In this document: positions 40,934 through 49,174 of the stretch, piece after piece
How positions within the stretch are numbered: the first letter of the stretch is position 1
Layout of the letters: each line of letters opens with the position of its first letter
From: JAZDCJ01 sp036311985
Lineage (GTDB): Bacteria; Actinomycetota; Actinomycetes; Actinomycetales; Micrococcaceae
DNA: 64,000 nucleotides
Assembly (NCBI RefSeq): GCF_036311985.1
Contig: NZ_JAZDCJ010000001.1
Direction: 5' to 3' (one strand)
The notes under the pieces: generated by a model
Seen by the model: the letters and a program-made list of their open reading frames with translations, nothing else
Databases searched by the model: none
Told to the model about the DNA's origin: nothing
Position numbers and translations under genes: made by a program

Positions 40934-41602
40934 TCAGCGGGTCCCCAGGACCGCGAACATGATGGCGATGTAGTGGCACGTGAAGCCGCCGACGGTGAAC
41001 GCGTGGAAGAGCTCGTGGAAGCCGAACCACTCGAGGTGGATGTTGGGGCGCTTGAGCGCGTAGAAGACGGCGCCGGCGATGTACAGCGCGCCTCCCGCGC
41101 AGATGAGGACGGCGGCCGGGACGCTCGCGGCGAAGAAGTCGCCGATGAAGAGCAGCGCCGCGAGGCCCAGGGCGATGTAGACGGGGACGTAGAGCCAGCG
41201 CGGCGCGTCCGTCCAGACCACCCGGAAGAGGACGCCGAGGAGCGCGCCGCTCCAGACGAGCCACAAGAGCAGCGTCGACTTCGAGGGCGGCAGGAGGGCC
41301 CAGGCCAGCGGCGTGTAGGAACCGGCGATGACCAGCATGATGTTGGTGTGGTCCAGGCGCTTCAGGACGCGCTTGACGTTGGGGGACCAGTTGCCGCGGT
41401 GGTAGACGGCGGAGACGGTGAACAGGAGCAGGCCCGTCACCGCGTAGACCGTCGAGGCCAGCCGGCCCGCCGGCGAGGGGGCCAGGGCGATCAGGACGAT
41501 TCCTGCCGCGAGCGCGAGCGGGATCATCCCGGCGTGGATCCACCCCCTGAGCCGGGGCTTGAACTCGTCCATGAGGGAGCCGTCCGGCTGCTGCGTCTGC
41601 AT
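40934..41602 (-). CDS. trhA: Hemolysin III / PAQR-family membrane protein
   Basis: Seven-helix membrane protein; bacterial members (TrhA/YqfA) affect membrane energetics and lipid homeostasis rather than acting as true hemolysins. 222 residues. Family residues: HAG near the N-terminus, SAVYHRGNWS (Ser and His of the putative metal site), RLDHTNIM, and FHELFHAFTVGGFTCHY (His-x3-His). TAGAAT (complement of 41609-41614) ends 6 nt before the ATG, so it looks leaderless. Convergent with the DUF255 gene (7 nt apart), divergent from uppS. Confidence 0.9.
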   Translation of the reverse strand: MQTQQPDGSLMDEFKPRLRGWIHAGMIPLALAAGIVLIALAPSPAGRLASTVYAVTGLLLFTVSAVYHRGNWSPNVKRVLKRLDHTNIMLVIAGSYTPLAWALLPPSKSTLLLWLVWSGALLGVLFRVVWTDAPRWLYVPVYIALGLAALLFIGDFFAASVPAAVLICAGGALYIAGAVFYALKRPNIHLEWFGFHELFHAFTVGGFTCHYIAIMFAVLGTR

Positions 41603-41728
41603 GGATCCATTCTATCCCTACTGGTCGGTAACTTATCCGGCGGGCGCCGGGCGCGGTAGCGTTGGAGCGTCGTCGGCCACCGGGCCGGGGCGCGACGCGG
41701 GAACGGACCGCCGGATGGAGGATGCCAG

Positions 41729-42490
41729 GTGAAGCTGCCGACGTTCCTGTACCGGTTGTACGGGAAGTTCATCACGCGCGAGCTGCCGCCGGAGAAGCTC
41801 CCCGGACACATCGGGATGATGGTCGACGGCAACCGGCGCTGGGCCAAGCTGGCCGGAGCCCCCACGGCGCACGGCCATCAGGCCGGCGCGGACAACATCG
41901 TCTCCTTCCTCGGCTGGTGCGACGAGCTGAAGATCCGCACCGTCACCCTCTACATGCTCTCCACGGACAACATGAGCCGCTCCGGCGAGGAGCTCGACCA
42001 GCTGATGGGCATCATCGCCAACCTCCTGGACCGCCTCGGGGAGAACAAGACGCTGCGCGTGCAGCCCGTCGGCGCCCTCGAGCTCCTGCCCGGCTACCTG
42101 GCCGAGAAGCTGCGCCGGCTCGGCGAGGACACCGCGGGGGCCACCGGGCTGCACGTCAACGTCGCGGTCGGCTACGGCGGGCGCCGCGAGATCGTGGACG
42201 CGATCAAGGAGCTGCTGCGCGACGCCCACGCCCAGGGGCGCAGCGCCGAGGAGGTCGCGGCGACGCTCGAGGTCGAGGACATCTCCCGCTTCCTCTACAC
42301 GCGCGGCCAGCCGGACCCGGACCTCGTCATCCGCACGTCCGGCGAGCAGCGCCTCTCCGGATTCCTGACGTGGCAGAGCGCCTACAGCGAGTTCTACTTC
42401 TGCGAGGCGCTGTGGCCGGACTTCCGCAAGGTCGACTTCCTGCGCGCCCTGCGCGACTTCGCCAACCGGCAACGGCGCTTCGGCTCCTGA
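41729..42490 (+). CDS. uppS: Isoprenyl transferase (cis-prenyltransferase, UppS family)
   Basis: Condenses isopentenyl diphosphate in cis onto an allylic primer to make polyprenyl carriers for cell-wall glycans. 253 residues. Catalytic Asp33 in MMVDGNRRWAK; STDNMSRSGEEL; GYGGRREIVDAIKE; and the C-terminal DLVIRTSGEQRLSGFLTWQSA motif with the second metal-binding acidic residue at YSEFYF. By position after the hemolysin III gene it matches Rv1086, which makes a short (farnesyl-length) product, so chain length here is open. GTG start with GGAGG upstream. Confidence 0.93.
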   Translation: MKLPTFLYRLYGKFITRELPPEKLPGHIGMMVDGNRRWAKLAGAPTAHGHQAGADNIVSFLGWCDELKIRTVTLYMLSTDNMSRSGEELDQLMGIIANLLDRLGENKTLRVQPVGALELLPGYLAEKLRRLGEDTAGATGLHVNVAVGYGGRREIVDAIKELLRDAHAQGRSAEEVAATLEVEDISRFLYTRGQPDPDLVIRTSGEQRLSGFLTWQSAYSEFYFCEALWPDFRKVDFLRALRDFANRQRRFGS

Positions 42491-42768
42491 GCGCGGCCCC
42501 TGCGGGTGCTGCGGGGCGCCGCGGGATACCGGCATCCGGCGGTCCCGCCCGTTCACACGGAATTAACCGAAACGCCGACGCGTCGTGACCTCGAACACCC
42601 CGCCACGGGGTTAGTTTGGGGGCATCGGGCGGCAACCCGGCCGTCCGATCGGAAAGGCCGCCTGTTGAGCTTGTCCTCAATCCCAGGAAGGGCCGGAACC
42701 GGCCCGTCGGCCGTTCCGGACCACCCGTTCAGAACGTCCTAGGGCACACGCCCTGGTTGGGAGTCATC
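42491..42768 (+). promoter_or_regulatory. Structured 5' region of phoH
   Basis: 278 bp with no convincing gene. Contains small inverted repeats: TTGAG/CTCAA near 42665-42680 and GGGCCGG-AA-CCGGCCC at 42690-42705, plus TAGTTT near 42612 as a possible -10. A long structured leader for phoH is plausible; no known riboswitch is recognisable. Confidence 0.3.
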
Positions 42769-44184
42769 GTGGCAGCACAGACCGAGTCCGCAGCCCCGCC
42801 GGTTCAGACCGCACCGGGAACCGCGACCGCGCACGGGGCGGGCCCCGCACCGGGAAGCCACGCTAACGCCCACGGGCCCGAGCGGCAGAGCGTCGGCGAG
42901 AAGTCCTACGTCCTGGACACCTCCGTGCTGATCTCGGATCCCCGCGCGGTCCTGCGCTTCGCCGAGCACGAGGTGATCGTGCCGATCGTCGTCATCTCCG
43001 AGCTCGAGAAGAAGCGCCACGATCCTGAGGTCGGCTACTTCGCGCGCAAGGCCCTGCGCCTGCTCGACGAGCTGCGCATCGAGCACGGCGGGCTGGACAA
43101 GCCGCTGCCGCTCGGCGAGGACGGCGGGTCCCTGCGGATCGAGCTCAACCACATCTCGACCGAGGTCCTGCCCGTCGGATTCCGGGGCACGGACAACGAC
43201 TCGCGGATCCTCGCCGTCGCCAAGAACTTCAGCGACGAGGGCCGTGACGTCACGGTCGTCTCCAAGGACCTGCCGATGCGCGTCAAGGCCTCGGCCATGG
43301 GGCTGCAGGCGGACGAGTACCGCAACGAGCTCGTCAAGGACTCGGGCTGGACGGGCACGGCGGAGGTCGACGTCGCGGACGACGACGTCGTGGCCCTGTA
43401 CAACAACGAGGCCGTCCACATCGGTGCCGCGGCCGAGCTTCCCACGAACACGGGACTGGTCATCCTCTCCAACCGCGGCTCCGCGCTGGGCCGCGTCGGC
43501 GGCGACGGGCTCGTGCGGCTCGTCAAGGGGGACCGCGACGTGTTCGGCCTGCACGGCCGCTCCGCCGAGCAGCGGCTCGCGATCGACCTGCTGATGGACC
43601 AGGACGTCGGGATCGTCTCCCTCGGGGGCCGGGCCGGCACCGGCAAGTCGGCGCTCGCGCTCTGCGCCGGCCTCGAGGCGGTCATGGAGCGGCGCGAGCA
43701 CAAGAAGGTCGTGGTCTTCCGGCCCCTCTACGCCGTCGGGGGCCAGGAGCTCGGCTACCTGCCCGGCACGGAGAACGAGAAGATGAACCCGTGGGCGCAG
43801 GCGGTGTTCGACACCCTGGGCGCGCTCGTGAGCGAGAACGTCATGGAGGAGGTCGTGGACCGCGGGATGCTCGAGGTCCTGCCGCTGACCCACATCCGCG
43901 GCCGCTCGCTGCACGACTCGTTCGTGATCGTCGACGAGGCACAGTCGCTCGAGAAGAACGTCCTGCTGACCGTGATGAGCCGCATCGGGCAGAACTCCAA
44001 GATCGTCCTCACCCACGACGTCGCCCAGCGTGACAACCTGCGTGTGGGCCGGCACGACGGCGTCGCGGCCGTCGTCGAGACGCTCAAGGGGCATCCGCTC
44101 TTCGGGCACATCACGCTCACTCGCTCCGAGCGCTCGCCGATCGCCGCCCTCGTGACGGACATGCTCGAGGACACGGTCCTCTAG
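42769..44184 (+). CDS. phoH2: PIN-PhoH fusion protein (PhoH2)
   Basis: Sequence-specific RNA unwinding and cleavage protein of the PhoH2 type described in mycobacteria. 471 residues: a disordered 40-residue start, PIN nuclease domain (about 45-190) with VLDTSVLISDP and the acidic set at E-L-E-K and D-N-D-S, then the PhoH ATPase domain with Walker A GGRAGTGKSALA (about 285-296), Walker B FVIVDEAQSL and an ILTHD-type sensor. GTG 42769 has GGGAG just upstream; the frame is open to 42616 but begins in the leader. In mycobacteria a small upstream gene (phoAT) is paired with it; I see none here. Confidence 0.9.
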   Translation: MAAQTESAAPPVQTAPGTATAHGAGPAPGSHANAHGPERQSVGEKSYVLDTSVLISDPRAVLRFAEHEVIVPIVVISELEKKRHDPEVGYFARKALRLLDELRIEHGGLDKPLPLGEDGGSLRIELNHISTEVLPVGFRGTDNDSRILAVAKNFSDEGRDVTVVSKDLPMRVKASAMGLQADEYRNELVKDSGWTGTAEVDVADDDVVALYNNEAVHIGAAAELPTNTGLVILSNRGSALGRVGGDGLVRLVKGDRDVFGLHGRSAEQRLAIDLLMDQDVGIVSLGGRAGTGKSALALCAGLEAVMERREHKKVVVFRPLYAVGGQELGYLPGTENEKMNPWAQAVFDTLGALVSENVMEEVVDRGMLEVLPLTHIRGRSLHDSFVIVDEAQSLEKNVLLTVMSRIGQNSKIVLTHDVAQRDNLRVGRHDGVAAVVETLKGHPLFGHITLTRSERSPIAALVTDMLEDTVL

Positions 44185-44194
44185 CGTGTAGCCT

Positions 44195-44866
44195 CTAGCG
44201 CTCCGCCGCGGCGTCGCCCGGTCCCAGGCCGAGGAACGCCGCGGCGGCCGCGTGCCCTTCGACCTCGAGGCGCCACGGCGGCCGGACGAGCGTCTCCGGG
44301 GTGACGGCCGTGAAGCGGACCTCCTGCACGGTGTCGCCCCACAGCTGCCGGCGCGAGCCGTTGGGCCGGTAGCCGAGCGAGCTGGAGACGCCGAGCGACG
44401 CCGAGTTCCATGCGGCGGCGTCGGACTCGGCTGCCCCGGCGCCCAAGTGGTCGAACGAGTAGAGCAGCACGGCCGCGCGCATCTCCCGGCCGTAGCCGCG
44501 GCCCTGGGCGGAGCGCGTGAGCCACGAGCCGGTCTGGACGGTGCGCAGGCGGGGGATATCGCGGGCGGTCACGTCCTGGACGCCGATCATCCTGGATCCG
44601 CACCACACGCCGAAGGGCAGCGTCCACGCCCCGGGCCCAGTTTCCGCCCGCGTCCTCCAGGCGTGCCGGGCCGTGTTGGCCGGCAGCTCGGCGTCGGGGA
44701 CCGAGGTCCACGGAAAGGAGAACGGGCTGCGGCTCGCCTCGTGGATCCCCGCGAGCGCTGCCTCCACGAGGTGCGGGACGTCGTCGTCCCGCACGGGCCG
44801 CAGTTCGAGGCGTGGCGTAGACAGGCGGAGGCCGAACAGGGGCCAGATCGGATCGTCCATCGGCAT
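44195..44866 (-). CDS. GNAT-family N-acetyltransferase (RimJ-like)
   Basis: Acetyl-CoA-dependent N-acetyltransferase of the RimJ/RimL-like group, which modify protein N-termini or small amines. 223 residues. TPRLELRPVRDDDVPHL at the start is typical; the acetyl-CoA loop is SAQGRGYGREMRAAVLLY (Q/R-x-x-G-x-G/A) and NSASLGVSSSLGY is the C-terminal motif. I prefer ATG 44866 because TAGCGT lies 7 nt upstream (leaderless pattern); an ATG at 44860 and a GTG at 44875 are alternatives. Convergent with phoH2, 10 nt apart. Confidence 0.83.
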   Translation of the reverse strand: MPMDDPIWPLFGLRLSTPRLELRPVRDDDVPHLVEAALAGIHEASRSPFSFPWTSVPDAELPANTARHAWRTRAETGPGAWTLPFGVWCGSRMIGVQDVTARDIPRLRTVQTGSWLTRSAQGRGYGREMRAAVLLYSFDHLGAGAAESDAAAWNSASLGVSSSLGYRPNGSRRQLWGDTVQEVRFTAVTPETLVRPPWRLEVEGHAAAAAFLGLGPGDAAAER

Positions 44867-44948
44867 GGCCGCCACGCTAGCACGACGTCCAAGGGCAGGC
44901 GCCGCCCCCGCGGAGGGCGCCGGCGTCCGTCGCGGCCGCGCTTCCGGC

Positions 44949-45788
44949 TCAGCGGCGCGCGCGTCCTTCGGGAGGCACGATCCAGGGGATGTGGTCCCTG
45001 ACGTCGGTCAGGTGCATCGACTGCTCCACGAACAGGTCGTCGAGCATGTACTCGTCGACGCCGTGGATATCGATCCGGTGCCCGGCCCCGGCACCGGGCC
45101 CGTCGAGGACCTCCGTGGCCACGCACACGCCCGTGGGCACGTCGATCGCGACGCGCGTCCGCCCTGCGCCGATGAGGGGGTGGCCCGCGCAGGCGGGACG
45201 GAACGTGCGGTTGGGGGAGACGACGGCCTCGAGGACCGGCCGCCCGTGGTGGAGGGCGTCGTCGAGCCGGTGGATCTCCACGACGTTGGAGAAGGGGATC
45301 TCCGTCGGCACCGGGGCGTTGCCGGCAAGTTCGACGGGATCGAGCATGGCGGCCCAGAACGGGTCGCCGAAGACCGGGTCCCCGTACGCGGCCTCCGGGC
45401 GCCGGCGGACCAGCCCGTCGTCGTCGTACACGGGATTGGTCAGGCGCGGCGGCAGGAGCCAGGACGTGCGCGTTGCGGCGACGTAGAAGGAGCCGCGCGA
45501 GGCGTTGATCCGCGTCGTCGAGAACAGCAGGGTGCCCTCGGGGTCTTGGACGCGGAGGGCGTCCGGCCGGCGCAGCCAGGCGTCGACGCGTGGGACGGGG
45601 ACGACGCCGGAGCCCGGCCCTGGCGCGGGTGGGCCGGTCGGTGCCGGGCCGGGGGCCGCTGTCCACTCGACGCTGAACCGCAGGGTCTCCCACCGCCACG
45701 GCGACGAACGGCAGAGGCGGCGGAACGCCGCGGCCCGGGCGGGGCCGACGCCGGCGGACGGATCTGCGGGAGCTCCCAGGATGCCCAT
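44949..45788 (-). CDS. Conserved actinobacterial protein of unknown function
   Basis: 279 residues, no signal peptide or membrane helix. A Pro/Gly-rich stretch lies near residues 48-62; the rest looks like a soluble alpha/beta protein with motifs such as RRPEAAYGDPVFGDPFW, NVVEIHRLDDALHHGRPVLEA and a C-terminal YMLDDLFVEQSMHLTDVRDHIPWI that I cannot assign. ATG 45788 was chosen over the GTG two codons upstream because TAGACT (complement of 45795-45800) is 6 nt before it. Divergent from the prepilin peptidase gene by 58 bp. I do not recognise its function. Confidence 0.7.
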   Translation of the reverse strand: MGILGAPADPSAGVGPARAAAFRRLCRSSPWRWETLRFSVEWTAAPGPAPTGPPAPGPGSGVVPVPRVDAWLRRPDALRVQDPEGTLLFSTTRINASRGSFYVAATRTSWLLPPRLTNPVYDDDGLVRRRPEAAYGDPVFGDPFWAAMLDPVELAGNAPVPTEIPFSNVVEIHRLDDALHHGRPVLEAVVSPNRTFRPACAGHPLIGAGRTRVAIDVPTGVCVATEVLDGPGAGAGHRIDIHGVDEYMLDDLFVEQSMHLTDVRDHIPWIVPPEGRARR

Positions 45789-45833
45789 GTCCACAGTCTA
45801 GCGCCGCGGCGCCGCCGGCTGCCGGGCGTGCAG

Positions 45834-45839
45834 TAGCGT
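45834..45839 (+). promoter_or_regulatory. Leaderless -10 element of the prepilin peptidase gene
   Basis: TAGCGT ends 7 nt before the ATG at 45847. With the oppositely oriented TAGACT at 45795-45800, the short intergenic region drives two apparently leaderless genes. Confidence 0.5.
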
Positions 45840-45846
45840 GGTTGCC

Positions 45847-46353
45847 ATGATCGATGCCCTCGTCGAGCTGCGTCAGGAGCAGCAGCTGGCGGCCACCTCG
45901 CTGGCCCTCGCGTTGTTCCTCTTCGTGGTCAACGGGGCGAGGCTGGCGTGGATCGACGCCCGGACGCACCTGCTGCCCAACCGCATCGTGCTGCCCTGGT
46001 ATCCGGCGGCGCTGCTGACGCTCGGTGGCGCCGCGGCGTTCGCGGGCGACTGGGGCGCGCTCCTGCGCCTCGTGGCGGCCGGGACGGCCCTGTTCGCGTT
46101 CTACCTGGCGCTGCATCTCGTCAAGCGCAGCGGCATGGGCCTGGGCGATGTCAAGCTCGCCGGCGTCCTGGGCCTGTACCTGGGCTACCTCGGGTGGGAG
46201 CACTTGGTGCTGGCGACCCTGCTGACGTTCGTGCTGGGCGGCATCGGCGCGCTCGTGCTCATCGCGGCCCGTCGGGCGACGCGCAGCTCGGCGATCCCGT
46301 TCGGCCCCTTTATGGTCATCGGGACGGCGCTCGCGCTGCTTGTGGCAGGCTAG
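45847..46353 (+). CDS. A24-family prepilin peptidase (minimal, TadV-like)
   Basis: Membrane aspartyl protease that processes type IV/Tad prepilins. 168 residues with about five to six helices. Both catalytic Asp are present: Asp37 in WIDARTHLLPNR and Asp101 in GMGLGDVKLAG. The cytosolic methylase domain of PilD is absent, as in TadV/archaeal-type enzymes. No pilin or Tad gene is near, so its substrates lie elsewhere. Start set at ATG 45847 (TAGCGT pattern) instead of the GTG three codons before. Separated from the Nudix gene by 5 nt. Confidence 0.85.
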   Translation: MIDALVELRQEQQLAATSLALALFLFVVNGARLAWIDARTHLLPNRIVLPWYPAALLTLGGAAAFAGDWGALLRLVAAGTALFAFYLALHLVKRSGMGLGDVKLAGVLGLYLGYLGWEHLVLATLLTFVLGGIGALVLIAARRATRSSAIPFGPFMVIGTALALLVAG

Positions 46354-46358
46354 GGGCC

Positions 46359-46829
46359 ATGCCCACGCCCGACTTCATCCTCGAACTGCGCGCCCGCATC
46401 GGCACGCACCCCCTTTGGCTGCCCGGCGTCAAGGCCGTCGTCCACCGCGGCGACGGGGCCGTGCTGCTGGTCAAGCGCGTGGACAACGGGCGCTGGACCG
46501 TGCCCGCCGGCATCCTCGAACCGGGCGAGGAACCGGCCGGTGCCGCCGTGCGCGAGGTCCAGGAGGAGACCGGGGTCCGCTGCGTCGTCGAACGCCTCGC
46601 GGGCGTCGGGACGACGGCGCCCGTGACGTACCCCAACGGGGACCGGGCCCAGTACCTGGACGTCGTCTTCGCCTGCCGCTACGTCGGCGGCGAGGCGCGC
46701 GTGAACGACGACGAGAACTCGGAGGTCGCCTGGTTCGCCCCCGGCGAGGTGCCCGAACTGCCGCCGCTGCACCGCCGGGCCATCGACTGGGCCCTGTCCG
46801 CGGACCCCGCCGCGCGCTTCGTCGGCTGA
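46359..46829 (+). CDS. Nudix hydrolase
   Basis: Hydrolyses a nucleoside-diphosphate-linked compound. 156 residues with a complete Nudix box at 51-73 (G-x5-E-x7-REUxEExGU; REVQEETGV visible). KAVVHRGDGAVLLVKR is the first strand. YPNGDRAQYLDVVFACRY after the box resembles MutT/ADP-ribose-type proteins but does not fix the substrate. ATG 46359 is 5 nt after the prepilin peptidase stop, likely the same transcript. Confidence 0.87.
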   Translation: MPTPDFILELRARIGTHPLWLPGVKAVVHRGDGAVLLVKRVDNGRWTVPAGILEPGEEPAGAAVREVQEETGVRCVVERLAGVGTTAPVTYPNGDRAQYLDVVFACRYVGGEARVNDDENSEVAWFAPGEVPELPPLHRRAIDWALSADPAARFVG

Positions 46830-46850
46830 CGGGTCGGCAGCGCGCGGAAC

Positions 46851-46885
46851 GAGGGGCCGTCCGCGCGGTCCGCGGACGGCCCCTC
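46851..46885. terminator. Bidirectional terminator between the Nudix gene and fumC
   Basis: 15-bp perfect stem with a CGGTC loop (46851-46865 with 46871-46885), between convergent genes. Confidence 0.8.
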
Positions 46886-46936
46886 GCCGGTCCGGCGTCC
46901 AGCCCTTGGTTCGGCGTGCCGGGACCGGGGCCGGTC

Positions 46937-48355
46937 TCAGGCCCCCGAGGGCGAGGTCATGGTCGTCACGTCCAGGGCGCGGTCCAGCTGTTCCCGGGTC
47001 AGCTCGCCGCGCTCGACGAACCCGAGCGACAACGTCGCCTCGCGGATCGTCAGCCCCTCCGCGACGGCCTTCTTGGCGATCTTCGCGGCGTTCTCGTAGC
47101 CGATGTACTTGTTCAAGGGGGTCACGATCGACGGCGAGGCCTCCGCCAGGAAGCGGGCCCGCTCCACGTTCGCCGTGATGCCGTCCACCATCTTGTCCGC
47201 CACGACGCGCGAGGTGTTGGCCAGGAGACGCACGGACTCGAGCAGGTTCGCCGCCATGACGGGGATGCCGACGTTGAGCTCGAACGCGCCGTTGGTCGAG
47301 GAGAGCGAGACGGTCGTGTCGTTGCCGATGACCTGGGACGCCGCCATGATCGCCGCCTCGCAGATGACCGGATTCACCTTGCCCGGCATGATCGAGGACC
47401 CCGGCTGCAGGTCCGGGATCGCGATCTCGCCGAGCCCCGTGTTCGGGCCGGAACCCATCCAGCGCAGGTCGTTGTTGATCTTGATGAAGGAGTAGGCGAT
47501 GTTGCGCAGCTGCCCCGAGGCCTCGACGAGCCCGTCCCGGTTGGCCTGCGCCTCGAAGTGGTTCCGCGCCTCCGTCAGCGGCAGCCCGGTGTCCTCGGCC
47601 AGGAGCGCGATGACGCGCTGCGGGAAGCCCGCCGGCGTGTTGATGCCGGTGCCGACGGCGGTCCCCCCGAGCGGTACCTCGGCGACGCGGGGGAGCGAGG
47701 ACTCGATCCGCTCGATTCCATAGCGCACCTGGGCCGCGTAGCCGCCGAACTCCTGGCCGAGCGTCACCGGCGTGGCGTCCATGAGGTGCGTGCGGCCGGA
47801 CTTCACGACCTCGGCGAACTCCGCCTCCTTGCGCTCGAGCGAGGCGGCCAGGTGGTCCAACGCCGGGACCAGGTCGTTGATCAGGGCGTCCGTCACGGCG
47901 ACGTGGACGGACGTGGGGAAGACGTCGTTGGACGACTGCGACGCGTTGACGTGGTCGTTCGGGTGGATCCGCGTTGCCGAGCCCGACTCCTCGAGCCGGC
48001 GGTTCGCAAGGGCCGCGACGACCTCGTTCGTGTTCATGTTGGAGGACGTCCCGGAGCCCGTCTGGAAGACGTCGATCGGGAAGTGGGCGTCGAACTCGCC
48101 CGTCGCGACGGCCTCCGCGGCGACGGCGATCGCCTGGGCGCGCTCGTCGTCGAGCACTCCCAGCTCGGCATTGGCGAGCGCGGCGGCGCGCTTGACGCGG
48201 GCGAGGGCTTCGATGTGGCGGCGTTCGAGCGTCTTGCCGGAGATCGGGAAGTTCTCGACCGCGCGCTGCGTCTGGGCGCTGTAGAGGGCGTCGACCGGGA
48301 CCCGGACCTCGCCCATCGTGTCGTGTTCAATGCGGAAATCCTCTGGGGTAGCCAT
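46937..48355 (-). CDS. fumC: Class II fumarate hydratase
   Basis: TCA-cycle hydration of fumarate to malate. 472 residues, normal length for the homotetrameric iron-free enzyme. Seen: FRIEHDTMGEVRVP at the start, TGSGTSSNMNTNEV, SSNDVFPTSVH, GRTHLMDATPVTLGQEF (catalytic His) and the signature GSSIMPGKVNPV. TAGGGT (complement of 48362-48367) ends 6 nt before the ATG, so the mRNA is probably leaderless. M. tuberculosis fum (Rv1098c) is next to glpX as here, though SDR, carbonic anhydrase and DUF4245 genes intervene in this window. Confidence 0.95.
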   Translation of the reverse strand: MATPEDFRIEHDTMGEVRVPVDALYSAQTQRAVENFPISGKTLERRHIEALARVKRAAALANAELGVLDDERAQAIAVAAEAVATGEFDAHFPIDVFQTGSGTSSNMNTNEVVAALANRRLEESGSATRIHPNDHVNASQSSNDVFPTSVHVAVTDALINDLVPALDHLAASLERKEAEFAEVVKSGRTHLMDATPVTLGQEFGGYAAQVRYGIERIESSLPRVAEVPLGGTAVGTGINTPAGFPQRVIALLAEDTGLPLTEARNHFEAQANRDGLVEASGQLRNIAYSFIKINNDLRWMGSGPNTGLGEIAIPDLQPGSSIMPGKVNPVICEAAIMAASQVIGNDTTVSLSSTNGAFELNVGIPVMAANLLESVRLLANTSRVVADKMVDGITANVERARFLAEASPSIVTPLNKYIGYENAAKIAKKAVAEGLTIREATLSLGFVERGELTREQLDRALDVTTMTSPSGA

Positions 48356-48418
48356 GGGATCACCCTACGCCCGCCGCGGGCGGCTCCGGGAGGTGATCTC
48401 GACCACTGGACGCCTCCG

Positions 48419-49090
48419 CTACGACTCCTCCGGGAGGCGGCCGGCCGCTGCTACGGCCTCGGCGATCGGCGTCGGGCCGTTGTTGAACGGCACGGTGCGC
48501 CGGATGGTTCCGGGGGCGGAGAGCACCTCGGCGGCGACGGCGGCGACGTCCTCGCGGGCCACGGAGTCCTGCTCGATCGCGTCGCCGATGGCGATGCGGC
48601 CCGACCCCGGTTCGAGCGTCAGCCGGCCGGGGCCCAGGATGGTCCAGTCCAGCTCCGTGTCGCGCAGGTAGGCGTCCGCGGCGGCCTTGGCCTCCGCATA
48701 GGCGAAGAAGGGGTCCCCGGCAGGCACGCCGTGCCGCGTCGACGAACCGAGGTAGGAGACCATGACGTAGCGCCGGGCCCCGGCGGCCGCGGCGGCGTCC
48801 ATGGAACGGATGGCGGCGTCACGGTCGACCGCGTAGGTGCGGTCCGCATCGCCGCCACCGGCTCCCGCGGACCAGACGACGGCGTCGTGCCCGGCCAGGA
48901 GCGCGGCGAGGCCCTCCGCGTCGAGGGCCTCGACGTCGGCGGTCAGCGGCGTCGCGCCCGCCGCCTCGATGTCCGCGGCGTGCGCCGGATTGCGGACGAT
49001 CGACGTGACCTCGTCGCCCCGCCCGGCGAGGAGCCGGGCCAGGTGCAGGGCGACCTTTCCGTGGCCTCCGATGACGGCGATGCGGGACAT
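48419..49090 (-). CDS. NAD(P)H-binding atypical SDR protein
   Basis: Rossmann-fold oxidoreductase or NAD(P)-sensing protein of the atypical short-chain dehydrogenase group (NmrA/YwnB-like). 223 residues; nucleotide-binding VIGGHGKVALHLARLL near residues 6-21, VVWSAGAGGGD at the fourth strand, and RRYVMVSYLGSS followed by FAYAEAKAAADAYLR, where Tyr-x3-Lys would be the active-site pair. C-terminal NNGPTPIAEAV is typical of the group. Substrate unknown. AGGAGGAA upstream of ATG. Confidence 0.82.
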   Translation of the reverse strand: MSRIAVIGGHGKVALHLARLLAGRGDEVTSIVRNPAHAADIEAAGATPLTADVEALDAEGLAALLAGHDAVVWSAGAGGGDADRTYAVDRDAAIRSMDAAAAAGARRYVMVSYLGSSTRHGVPAGDPFFAYAEAKAAADAYLRDTELDWTILGPGRLTLEPGSGRIAIGDAIEQDSVAREDVAAVAAEVLSAPGTIRRTVPFNNGPTPIAEAVAAAGRLPEES

Positions 49091-49174
49091 GGTTCCTCCT
49101 GGGGTCGGCCTGTGGTCGGTCTCTAACGTCCGCTGCCGACGCTATCGCCCAGCGCCGGCCGTGGCCAGCCGCTG

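Noticed and set aside
42506..42742. A 78-codon frame upstream of phoH2, considered as a phoAT-like partner
   Set aside because: No ribosome-binding site, biased composition, no resemblance I can see to PhoAT, and it overlaps the structured leader.
42613..42768. Longer PhoH2 N-terminus starting at ATG 42616
   Set aside because: The added 51 residues are low-complexity, lack a ribosome-binding site and precede the PIN domain by an unusual distance; GTG 42769 has GGGAG.
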